A DNA stretch of 42,871 bases. It comes from Akkermansiaceae bacterium. GTDB taxonomy: Bacteria; Verrucomicrobiota; Verrucomicrobiia; Verrucomicrobiales; Akkermansiaceae. The DNA is taken from NCBI GenBank assembly GCA_029242935.1, contig JAQWSX010000128.1, positions 1 through 42,871 on the forward strand, given 5' to 3'. Under the pieces are notes generated by a model. It worked only from the letters and a program-made list of their open reading frames with translations. It was not told the DNA's origin and did no database searches. The translations under genes were made by a program, and so were the position numbers. Shown piece after piece: positions 17,688-25,353 of the stretch. The number at the start of each line of letters is the position of its first letter. The stretch's first letter is position 1.

Positions 17688-17819
17688 TGGCGTTTCCTCG
17701 CAGCTCTTAAGACTTCGCCAAAACTAAAAATTCAAGTCAGGTCATTTCTTTTGTTCTGATATTATTAACCAGATTGGGTTTCGCGTTGCTATGGGCTGAT
17801 TTGCCCGCAGACTTGGGGG

Positions 17820-18875
17820 GTGATTGAGAGCTTGCGCCTTCTGAATTTTCGATGCTTTGAGCAGGTGTTTCTCGAGCTTCCAAGGGCGGGAAAAATCTTT
17901 GTTGGCGAAAATGCACAGGGGAAAACATCTTTACTGGAAGCGGTTTGCCTGCTGCTCCGCTTACAATCTCCGCGGGCCCGCCAGACCCGACAATTGATTT
18001 GCGAAGGAGCGAGTGGGTTTGGAATTGCGGGTGATGCATGGGGCCGCAATTTGCAAGTTCGAGGGGACCGGAAGGGCCTTGCACTGCGGATCAACGGTGA
18101 GGAGATTGGAGCTCGTCGCGATTATCTTTCTGAGAGTGGTTTGGTGGTTTGGATGGGCAACGAGGATCTTGATCTTGTGCGCGGAGGAGGGGAGAGCCGA
18201 CGTCGCTTTTTAGATTTCATCGCTACGCAGGTTAATCCGGATTACCGTCGTCACTGGAATCGTTACCGGAGAGCTCTGGCTGCTCGAAATAAGTATCTGA
18301 AATCGTACTCGGCCCGTGAAGGGGTGGTCAACGCATACACACAAATGCTGATTGAACATGGATCAGAAATGATTCGTATAAGACAGGAGCTTTGTGAAAG
18401 GCTGAATCCTCGTGCCGGAGAGAATCAAAGGGTAATTAGTGGTCGGGATGAAGAACTTGGGATCACTTATAAAGATCGTTCCAAGGGAGATCTTGAAGCG
18501 GCTTTTAAGGAGGTGCAAGATTCCGAAACACGGCGGGGTGTGACTCTGGCAGGGCCACATCGGGATGAGGTGAAACTTGAGATCGCCGGTCGGAATGCCA
18601 AGGACTTTGGGAGCGAAGGCCAGCAGCGGACTGTTGCCCTCGCTCTGAAGTTAGCGCAAGGAGAGATTCTTCGAGAACTTGGAGGTCGCCCACCAATTTA
18701 CTTGATCGATGATGTCTTTGGTGAGCTCGATCCCCGTCGCCGAAATGCTCTGATGAATCTTTTGCCGGTTGATACGCAAAAGCTAGTCACCACTACTAAT
18801 CTGGATTGGTGGGATAGAGGGAGATTGGAACTTGGAGTGATAACCGTTAAAGATGGTGAGCTTTCGAAAGAATGA
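17820..18875 (+). CDS. recF: DNA replication and repair protein RecF
   Basis: An SMC-like ATPase that helps load RecA at single-strand gaps with RecO and RecR. The 351-residue protein starts from GTG (MIESLRLLNFRCFEQ) after a G-rich stretch. Walker A is GENAQGKT (29-36), the ABC signature is GSEGQQRTVALALKLAQ (about 265), and Walker B is IYLIDDVFGELDP (about 295). RecF-specific wording, GPHRDEVKLEI, is also present. Length is close to E. coli RecF (357). The usual partners dnaA, dnaN and gyrB are not next to it, so the canonical replication-origin cluster is not preserved here. Confidence 0.96.
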   Translation: MIESLRLLNFRCFEQVFLELPRAGKIFVGENAQGKTSLLEAVCLLLRLQSPRARQTRQLICEGASGFGIAGDAWGRNLQVRGDRKGLALRINGEEIGARRDYLSESGLVVWMGNEDLDLVRGGGESRRRFLDFIATQVNPDYRRHWNRYRRALAARNKYLKSYSAREGVVNAYTQMLIEHGSEMIRIRQELCERLNPRAGENQRVISGRDEELGITYKDRSKGDLEAAFKEVQDSETRRGVTLAGPHRDEVKLEIAGRNAKDFGSEGQQRTVALALKLAQGEILRELGGRPPIYLIDDVFGELDPRRRNALMNLLPVDTQKLVTTTNLDWWDRGRLELGVITVKDGELSKE

Positions 18876-18913
18876 TTTGGAACCAAGTATCTTCGCCTCC
18901 TAACTCCAAAACT

Positions 18914-20002
18914 TTAAAGTTTCTTTAGGCGAGTTACACGTCCCGTGGAAACCCATTCGGCGACGAAGATATTCCCATCTTTATCAAAGCAGGCGTCGTG
19001 CGGGTGAATGAATTTTCCGTCCACCCATTTATTGGGCTGACTGCGGAGTTTGTTCCCATTTGCAGTCACTTGCTTGCGCCAGTTGTCATCATTGGCGAGG
19101 TGGATGATTTGGTCATTTTTGTCGAGTAAAGTAAGGCGTGCCGAGAGATCTGGGACTAACATGAGATCATTGTGGACATCGACGTTGGCGGGCAGAATGA
19201 ATGGCTCTGTTAGGGTTTTAATATGTTTCCCATTGAGATTGAACCATTGCAGGCGGCTGTTAGCGCGGTCGGCTACACAGAGAGTCGGGTTTGCGGGGTC
19301 GCGACTGTCGATCCACAGCCCGTGGGGGAGGTTGAATTCCCCGTCATTTTTACCGGGCTTGCCGATGGTCGATAGATACTTTCCAGTAGCGTCATAATGA
19401 TGCACACAGTGGGCACCATATCCATCGGCAAGGTAAATGCTTCCATCGGTCGGGTGGAAGGCGGTGTTGGTTGGCATGAACTTATTACGTCCCCAATCGC
19501 GTTTGGTGGTGGTGTCTTCGCCCTCGGCATAACGACCGGAACCCATGGGGGCTCTCTGATACCAAACGATGTCACCAGTCAAAGTGAGTTTGGCAAAGGA
19601 TTTTACATTTTGATAAGCGGTAATGTAGAGGAATTGTTCTTTGCCTTCGGTTCGTACCTCTATCCCGTGGCCTCCTCCTTGAAACTGGCTGCCAAAGGCG
19701 CGGATGAACTTTCCGACAGGGTCGAAAACAAAAATGCTTGGATGGCCTTTTTGGTTGGGCCGCCCTTCGTGCATCACGTAGAGGTTTTGCTCGGCGTCGA
19801 TGGCGACATTGTGGGTCGTTTGCCAAGAAAATTTGTCGGGGAGCTTGGCGAAGTTGTGGTCTACTTCATATTGATAATCTCCTTCTCCAATGATGACTGG
19901 GCCTCCGTTTTTCTTGCCAGTCGCAATGTTTGGGAAAGTGACGACAGCTCCGGCGAAGAGCGAAGATTTTTCGAGAAAGTGGCGACGTGATGAATTGGGC
20001 AT
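18914..20002 (-). CDS. Tat-exported NHL-repeat beta-propeller protein
   Basis: A 362-residue secreted protein. The N-terminus NSSRRHFLEKSSLFAGAVV is a twin-arginine signal (RRHFL), implying export of a folded, possibly cofactor-bearing protein. The rest is a six-bladed NHL-type propeller with repeated blades such as NVAIDAEQNLYVMHEG, HPTDGSIYLADGYG, LPHGLWIDSRD and HPHDACFDKDGNIFVAEWV. Some members of this superfamily, such as peptidylglycine lyases, are enzymes, but many are only annotated as NHL or 6-bladed propellers, and no catalytic set can be assigned here. Secreted propellers like this are common in Planctomycetes and Verrucomicrobia. It converges with recF and stands alone. Confidence 0.88.
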   Translation of the reverse strand: MPNSSRRHFLEKSSLFAGAVVTFPNIATGKKNGGPVIIGEGDYQYEVDHNFAKLPDKFSWQTTHNVAIDAEQNLYVMHEGRPNQKGHPSIFVFDPVGKFIRAFGSQFQGGGHGIEVRTEGKEQFLYITAYQNVKSFAKLTLTGDIVWYQRAPMGSGRYAEGEDTTTKRDWGRNKFMPTNTAFHPTDGSIYLADGYGAHCVHHYDATGKYLSTIGKPGKNDGEFNLPHGLWIDSRDPANPTLCVADRANSRLQWFNLNGKHIKTLTEPFILPANVDVHNDLMLVPDLSARLTLLDKNDQIIHLANDDNWRKQVTANGNKLRSQPNKWVDGKFIHPHDACFDKDGNIFVAEWVSTGRVTRLKKL

Positions 20003-20155
20003 TCGTAGAGCATGAAATCTTTTAGGTCGATCTGTCGAGGTTTGATCTCCGGATGGACAGGGAAAGGGATTGCCAAAATGGGATCACAGGGCTACTGCCG
20101 CCTCCCCTGAAAGCTGGTGGACAGCTTTTTCAGCGTTTTAAAACTTCTTGGCCCT

Positions 20156-21778
20156 ATGATTTTTGACCTAATTCGCAAGCGTAACGGAAATTGGAAAGAT
20201 GACACCCTTTCGGGCCTGACAGTAGCTCTAGCACTGGTTCCGGAAGCGATTGCATTTTCGTTTATCGCTGGGGTTGGCCCGCTTGTTGGGCTTTGGGCCG
20301 CCGTTTTTATGGGCTTAATTACTTCGGCTTTTGGTGGTCGACCGGGAATGATTTCGGGATCGACTGGCGCAATTGCGATCGTTGTTGCGGTTGTGGTCCG
20401 TGTCGGTAATGAGCATGGAATGGCAATGGGTGTCCAAGATTTGGGAATCCAGTATTTGTTTGCCGTAATTATGGTCGCGGGATTGATTCAGATCCTTTTC
20501 GGTGTTTTGAGGCTGGGTCGCTTTATTCGATTGGTCCCCCATCCAGTGATGATGGGATTCGTGAACGGACTTGCGATCGTGATTTTAATCGGACAATTTG
20601 GTTTTTTTAAAGCGCCGTTGATGGAGGATGGAGTGGCTGTGATAGAAAATGGCCGAAAGGTTATGACTTGGATGGATCAAGGTAAGATTATGGTGATGGG
20701 AACTTTGGCGCTTTTGACGATGGCAATCATCCACTTTCTTCCCAAATTAACTAATGCAGTGCCTTCAATATTAGTTGCGATTCTTGTTGTTGGAGGAATT
20801 AGCTACTCGGGGGTGGTTGATACGAAAACGATTTCTGATGTTCTTTATGAGGGCTGGGACTCCCGAGAATTGTCGGCCAGCCTGCCTGTGCTATCGCTAC
20901 CCATGGACATCCCTTGGCAAAAAGAAGGAGTGTTATTTTTAATTATAGGGACTGCTTTTTCGGCGGCGATGGTCGGCATCATTGAGTCCCTCATGACGTT
21001 GCAATTGATCGACGATATGACTGAGACACGTGGTTTCGGAAACCGGGAATGCTTGGCTCAAGGCGGAGCCAATTTCCTGTCCGGAATTTTCGGGGGAATG
21101 GGTGGATGTGCTATGATCGGGCAGTCGCTCATTAATATTAAGTCGGGGGGGCGTGGCCGTTGGTCGGGTATCGTTGCGGCGTTGACCTTAGCGCTATTCA
21201 TCCTGATTGGAGCTGATCTCATTGTAGAGATTCCCGTGGCGGCCTTGGTTGGAGTAATGTTTATGGTGGTGATTGGAACTTTTGAGTGGTCGACCTTGAA
21301 AACCTGGGGGAAGGTCCCTTTTCACGATATTTTTGTCATTGTCGCTGTCACTTTGATTACCGTCTTTTTGCACAATCTTGCCTTGGCTGTTTTGACTGGG
21401 GTGGTTCTTTCTGCCCTAGTATTTGCCTGGGAGAGTGCCAAGCACGTTCGCCTGCGTCGCGATGATAGCCACGACGGGGTTCGGATTTATAACCTTCAGG
21501 GAGTGCTCTATTTTGGCTCGGTTCGGGAGTTTTCCGAGCGTTTGGTTCCTTCTAATGACCCCGATGAAGTGATTATTGACTTTAAGGAGGCTCGTGTGGC
21601 CGATTTCTCGAGTCTGGAAGCTTTGAATGCTCTTACCGAGCGTTACAAGACGGCGGGAAAGAGAATTCGACTCCGTCACCTGAGTCCATCTTGCGCAAAG
21701 ATGATCGACAGCGCCAGTGCGCTTGTTTCGGTGGAGATGGCCGATGATGATCCTCACTACGAGCCGGCGAATTTCTAA
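20156..21778 (+). CDS. SulP/SLC26 family anion transporter with STAS domain
   Basis: A 540-residue inner-membrane anion transporter of the SulP family (sulfate, bicarbonate or related anions). It has the conserved N-terminal SGLTVALALVPEAIAFSFIAGVGPLVGLWAAV, the region with GGRPGMISGSTGAIAIV, and about 12-14 hydrophobic segments, then a cytosolic STAS domain (about 440-530) with ADFSSLEALNALTERY. Verrucomicrobial marine relatives often use SulP for bicarbonate or sulfate, but substrate cannot be decided from the sequence. The ATG at 20156 gives a normal N-terminus; a GTG at 20117 would add 13 residues. It ends 6 bp from the convergent BatD-like gene. Confidence 0.93.
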   Translation: MIFDLIRKRNGNWKDDTLSGLTVALALVPEAIAFSFIAGVGPLVGLWAAVFMGLITSAFGGRPGMISGSTGAIAIVVAVVVRVGNEHGMAMGVQDLGIQYLFAVIMVAGLIQILFGVLRLGRFIRLVPHPVMMGFVNGLAIVILIGQFGFFKAPLMEDGVAVIENGRKVMTWMDQGKIMVMGTLALLTMAIIHFLPKLTNAVPSILVAILVVGGISYSGVVDTKTISDVLYEGWDSRELSASLPVLSLPMDIPWQKEGVLFLIIGTAFSAAMVGIIESLMTLQLIDDMTETRGFGNRECLAQGGANFLSGIFGGMGGCAMIGQSLINIKSGGRGRWSGIVAALTLALFILIGADLIVEIPVAALVGVMFMVVIGTFEWSTLKTWGKVPFHDIFVIVAVTLITVFLHNLALAVLTGVVLSALVFAWESAKHVRLRRDDSHDGVRIYNLQGVLYFGSVREFSERLVPSNDPDEVIIDFKEARVADFSSLEALNALTERYKTAGKRIRLRHLSPSCAKMIDSASALVSVEMADDDPHYEPANF

Positions 21779-21784
21779 GCGGGC

Positions 21785-22762
21785 TTACTTCTTAGTTTTC
21801 AAATTATCGGGCCTTGGCGTGGTATCGTTGATGAACATTCTGATGAGTTCGAGCGATTTTGGTGCTTTCGAAAAATCGGGGGTGTGGTCCGCAAATTTCA
21901 CTTGATCCGAAAGATGAGCGAAGGACTCAAGTTGTCCGAGATGCTGTTTGGGAATCAAGGAGTGGTTCTTGAGAATCTGGAGGAATTCTGCAGAGGTTTT
22001 GGAGCGTCCCCGGAATGAGAAACGTTCCGAAGTGTATTTCTTCAGGATGTCAGTGAGTTTCGAATAAAAGGCGACTGGTGAACCTTGGGGATCAAGCTTT
22101 GAGAGGTTGGCGAGTGCCTTTTCCCAAGGAGGAGTTGTCTTAATAAGACCAGTTTTCTTGAGTAAATAGATGACTAAAATAATTAGAGTAAAGATCCCGA
22201 GTGCCCAGATCCAAAAGTTTGTTCGTTTTTCGGGTAAATTGGCTGCCTCTAATAAGGTTTTCTTTGGTTCCTGCTCGGTGAGGAATTTTTCCGGAACCCT
22301 CGGGTTTTCGGGGATTTTTTCCGGAGTGATAATACTGAGGGGAGGGAGGTTGAGATTGATGGTAGTGGGTGAAATCCGTTTTGTCTTCTTGAGGGGGAAT
22401 GAAGCGGTTGCGCCTTTCAGGTTCTTGGTGTCGGTTGCAACGAAAGGAACGCGGATCGTCCACTCTCTTGTGCCAAGCGGATTGAGACTGCCCTTGGTGA
22501 GTTCGGCTTGATCTAAGACTGGAACGAGTGATTCGGGGTAGGATTGAGGAGAGGGTATGACTTTGCGATGCCATGGCATTTCGATCTCTAGTGTGAGAGT
22601 TGAGGCGTGGCCGAGGAGGATTTCGGTCTCCGTCCAAGAACTCGAAATGACTTTTGGTCGTTCGTTTTTCTGCCACACTCGAAAGAAGAGATAGCCAAAG
22701 GTCACCCCCAGAAGAAAAACTGCAAGAAGTGCTATTTTTAGGACGGTGAGGAAGGGTTTCAT
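21785..22762 (-). CDS. BatD/DUF4381-like membrane protein of the MoxR-DUF58 cluster
   Basis: A 325-residue protein with an N-terminal membrane helix (8-27), an extracytoplasmic beta-rich segment (about 35-180), a second membrane helix (183-201), and a cytosolic helical tail (about 210-320) with PWEKALANLSKLDP and FSFRGRSKTSAEFLQIL. This two-helix layout with a helical C-terminal tail is like BatD or DUF4381 proteins, and the position at the end of a moxR-DUF58 operon supports that, but the sequence is divergent. Its start overlaps the DUF58 stop by four bases (ATGA), implying translational coupling. The role would be a periplasmic arm of the MoxR chaperone system. Confidence 0.7.
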   Translation of the reverse strand: MKPFLTVLKIALLAVFLLGVTFGYLFFRVWQKNERPKVISSSWTETEILLGHASTLTLEIEMPWHRKVIPSPQSYPESLVPVLDQAELTKGSLNPLGTREWTIRVPFVATDTKNLKGATASFPLKKTKRISPTTINLNLPPLSIITPEKIPENPRVPEKFLTEQEPKKTLLEAANLPEKRTNFWIWALGIFTLIILVIYLLKKTGLIKTTPPWEKALANLSKLDPQGSPVAFYSKLTDILKKYTSERFSFRGRSKTSAEFLQILKNHSLIPKQHLGQLESFAHLSDQVKFADHTPDFSKAPKSLELIRMFINDTTPRPDNLKTKK

Positions 22763-23625
22763 CGGCGGGAAATACGCTTCTGGAAGAGCGCGATGATTGA
22801 AGGGAGGTAGTCGGTGGCTGTGTCGAGTGGCACGTAATCAATGCCGGCCCGTCTGCAAGTTGACGCAGCGTTTTCGGAAGCTACGCTGGTTCGTGCTGCT
22901 AGTGCCTGCGCATCTTTCTTGGTGAGCCGTGTGACTTGGCCTGTTTCGAGATCACTGATTGAAAGGGCTGGGATATCTGGGAGCGAGCGCTCGATGGGAT
23001 CGGAAATGTGAATCAGAATGACCTCGTGTTTGCGTGCAAGCGCGCGAAGAGGCTTATCGAAGGTTGGAGTGATGAGGTCGCTTAGAATAAATACGATGGA
23101 CTTTTTGAGGGTAGTTTTGAGAAGATGTTCGATGCCTCCCGCGAGATCAGTGCGGGGTGATTCTGGTTCGAAGGCGAGGAGTTCACGAATCATGCGGAGG
23201 ACATGACGGTGGCCGCGTCCGGGATCGAGTTGCAGTTCCTCCTGATCAGAATAGAGGAGCAATCCAACCTTGTCCTTGTTGAGGGTCGCGGAGAAGGCCA
23301 AGACGGCGGCGACTTCGGCGGTGTATTCCGCCTTGGTGGTCACACCGGAGCCGAATTGGCCTGAGGCCGAGCGATCGACGAGGAAGAAGACATTTTGTTC
23401 GCGTTCTTCGGTAAAGAGCTTGATGAATGGTGAGCCGAAGCGGGCCGAGACATTCCAGTCAATGGCGCGCATTTCATCGCCTTCCTGATATTCTCGGATC
23501 TCGGCGAATTCGATGCCGCGTCCCTTAAAGGAAGCATGCCACGCACCTGCGGTCATGTTCTTTACGATACGGCGGCTCCGGATCTCAATCCGGCGCACCT
23601 TTTCCATTAACTCTGAAGCCAGCAT
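22759..23625 (-). CDS. DUF58 domain protein (vWA-like)
   Basis: A 288-residue cytosolic protein with the DUF58 signature GRGIEFAEIREYQEGDEMRAIDWNVSARF (about 35-63) followed by a von Willebrand A-type fold. The MIDAS-like motif DRSAS is at about 88-92 in FFLVDRSASGQFG, and VFILSDLITP supplies the later acidic position. DUF58 proteins are partners or substrates of MoxR AAA+ ATPases. It lacks the N-terminal membrane helices found in long DUF58 proteins, so it is the short form. It starts 6 bp after moxR and overlaps the next gene by four bases. Confidence 0.92.
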   Translation of the reverse strand: MLASELMEKVRRIEIRSRRIVKNMTAGAWHASFKGRGIEFAEIREYQEGDEMRAIDWNVSARFGSPFIKLFTEEREQNVFFLVDRSASGQFGSGVTTKAEYTAEVAAVLAFSATLNKDKVGLLLYSDQEELQLDPGRGHRHVLRMIRELLAFEPESPRTDLAGGIEHLLKTTLKKSIVFILSDLITPTFDKPLRALARKHEVILIHISDPIERSLPDIPALSISDLETGQVTRLTKKDAQALAARTSVASENAASTCRRAGIDYVPLDTATDYLPSIIALFQKRISRR

Positions 23626-23631
23626 GGAATC

Positions 23632-24645
23632 TTAAGGAGTACGAAGAATGTCTAGAAGTTGGTTGATGATGGTGTCGGCGCTCATATCCTCGGCTTGGGC
23701 CTCATAGCTTGGAATGATACGATGGCGAAGAATGTCGGCGGTAATGGATTTGACATCTTCGGGCAACACGTGGGCGCGGCCCTCTAGAAAGGCTAGACAG
23801 CGGGCACCGCGGACCAACTGGATGGTGGCACGAGGCGATGCTCCAGCGGTAATGAGAGGGTCAAAGGCGGAGAGATCGAGGTCGGCTTGGCGCTCAGAAA
23901 GCTGGAGACGGCCTTCGGCACGGGTGGCGAAGACGATATCCAAAATGTAGTCTTCAATCTTGGGGTCGACATGAATCTCATTAATGAGCCCTCGAGCGGA
24001 AGTGATCGAGTCGAGGCTGGTAACAACTGAGGCGGTTGGAGTCGTGACAGTAGAGGACATACGGCGAAGAACCTCTCGTTCTTCGTCACGCTGGGGGTAA
24101 CCGACAATGACTTTCATCATGAAGCGGTCCATTTGAGCTTCGGGTAAAGGATAGGTGCCCTCTTGGTCGAGAGGGTTTTGTGTTGCCATCACGAGGAAAG
24201 GATTGGGGAGAATACGTGTTTGTCCGCCAAGCGTAACTTGTTTCTCTTGCATTGCTTCGAGAAGAGCCGACTGGACCTTAGCGGGCGCGCGGTTGATTTC
24301 GTCAGCGAGAAGAAGGTTGGTGAAAACGGGGCCCTCTTTCGCTTTGAATTCCTGTGTGCCGGGATTGTAAATGTGAGTTCCAATCACGTCGGCTGGAAGG
24401 AGGTCGGGTGTGAACTGAATCCGGCCAAACTGAGCCTGAAGAGTTTGTGCCAGAGTATTCACCGCGAGGGTTTTGGCTAATCCTGGCAATCCTTCCACAA
24501 GAAGATGGTTCCCGGTGAGAAGGCATATAAGCATGCGGTCAACGAGGTGATCTTGACCAATAAGCACGCGGCCAATCTCGTGACGGAGAGGAGCTATAAA
24601 TTTGGAATGTTCTTGGATGGCGGCTGAAAATTCTTCTGAAGTCAT
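23632..24645 (-). CDS. MoxR family AAA+ ATPase
   Basis: A 337-residue AAA+ ATPase expected to act as a chaperone for vWA-domain partners or metalloenzyme assembly. Walker A is EGLPGLAKT (51-59), Walker B is LLLADEINRAP (about 113), the sensor-1 region is LVMATQNPLDQEGTYPLPEAQMDRF, and the C-terminal lid contains GASPRATIQLVRGARCLAFLEGR. It is the first gene of a three-gene operon (moxR, DUF58, BatD-like), each spaced by less than 10 bp or overlapping. No BatA or BatB vWA membrane protein follows. Confidence 0.95.
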   Translation of the reverse strand: MTSEEFSAAIQEHSKFIAPLRHEIGRVLIGQDHLVDRMLICLLTGNHLLVEGLPGLAKTLAVNTLAQTLQAQFGRIQFTPDLLPADVIGTHIYNPGTQEFKAKEGPVFTNLLLADEINRAPAKVQSALLEAMQEKQVTLGGQTRILPNPFLVMATQNPLDQEGTYPLPEAQMDRFMMKVIVGYPQRDEEREVLRRMSSTVTTPTASVVTSLDSITSARGLINEIHVDPKIEDYILDIVFATRAEGRLQLSERQADLDLSAFDPLITAGASPRATIQLVRGARCLAFLEGRAHVLPEDVKSITADILRHRIIPSYEAQAEDMSADTIINQLLDILRTP

Positions 24646-25353
24646 AAAGGAATTGTATGAATCTGGATTTATCTAGGGGCAGGTTAGCACTGTCTAGGGA
24701 AAGATCGACTCCACTTTTAATACATCTGCGGAAATTTGGTGGGCAAGCGCTGACTTATGTGAATGAAACGGCATGGATAGGGAGTTCTTTTTAAGAAAGG
24801 TGATTTTTTGAGGCTTGGAGGGATACGAAATTATCGGCTAAGATTGGTGCCTGCAGAAGAAATCCCATAACTGCCAGAACGTAAGCGCTGATCACAATCG
24901 CTAATCTCTCAGGTCTTCATTGCCAAGATCAGCAAAAAAGGATTGAGCGAAGTGAAAGAGAATAAACTGGACGAAGCATTTATTGCATCACCCATCTTCG
25001 TTGATGGTAATCTTGTCCTCTGGGGTGCTAAGCATCTAAGGGTAATTCGGTAATCGTTTTGCTTGTGAACCTAATATTGCTGGAGGCCAGTTTTTTTTAA
25101 ATTGGAAAGCCTTCTTTTCGGCTTTTCATCATTGGAGTGGAAGAGACCATTGGTAAATGGTTTCCTGCGATTAATTATTCGCAGCTAAAAATGAAGGCGG
25201 GATCGCGGTTGGGTCACTGGACATCTTTCGCGAAAGCCGCGCTGATTCAAACTAGGTCACTTTTGCCCACAAGGAGATTTTGATTATCGAAGGGACTGCT
25301 CGACAAGGGGTTGGAGGCTTGGAATCCCGGGCATGGACTGATCAGAATCTTCC
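24646..25353. other. Gene-poor spacer between moxR and dxs
   Basis: 708 bp with no intact gene. Its centre holds the relic described at 24892-25053. Elsewhere all frames are closed by frequent stops. The upstream side should carry the moxR promoter, which reads leftward from about 24650; none stands out. Confidence 0.5.
24892..25053 (+). pseudogene. C-terminal relic of a PQQ/BamB-like beta-propeller protein
   Basis: A frame that opens after a TGA at 24889-24891 reads VFIAKISKKGLSEVKENKLD, then EAFIASPIFVDGNLVLWGAK and HLRVIR before a TAA at 25051-25053. The sequence order, a strand ending in a lysine-rich turn, ENKLDE, then ASPIFVDGNLVLWG and KHLRVI at the end, is the last blade of PQQ-like propeller proteins (typically E-N-x-L-x-E, ASP, DGxLYxR, KHLYxI). 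No start codon, signal or other blades are present upstream, and the upstream frames are full of stops, so this is a decayed remnant. The GALP position of the usual Tyr/Arg has changed (VLWG, LRVI), in keeping with decay. Confidence 0.6.

Noticed and set aside
24646-25353. A tRNA or small RNA gene in the spacer.
   Set aside because: No cloverleaf or GTTCGA-type arm was found; only the propeller relic is supportable.
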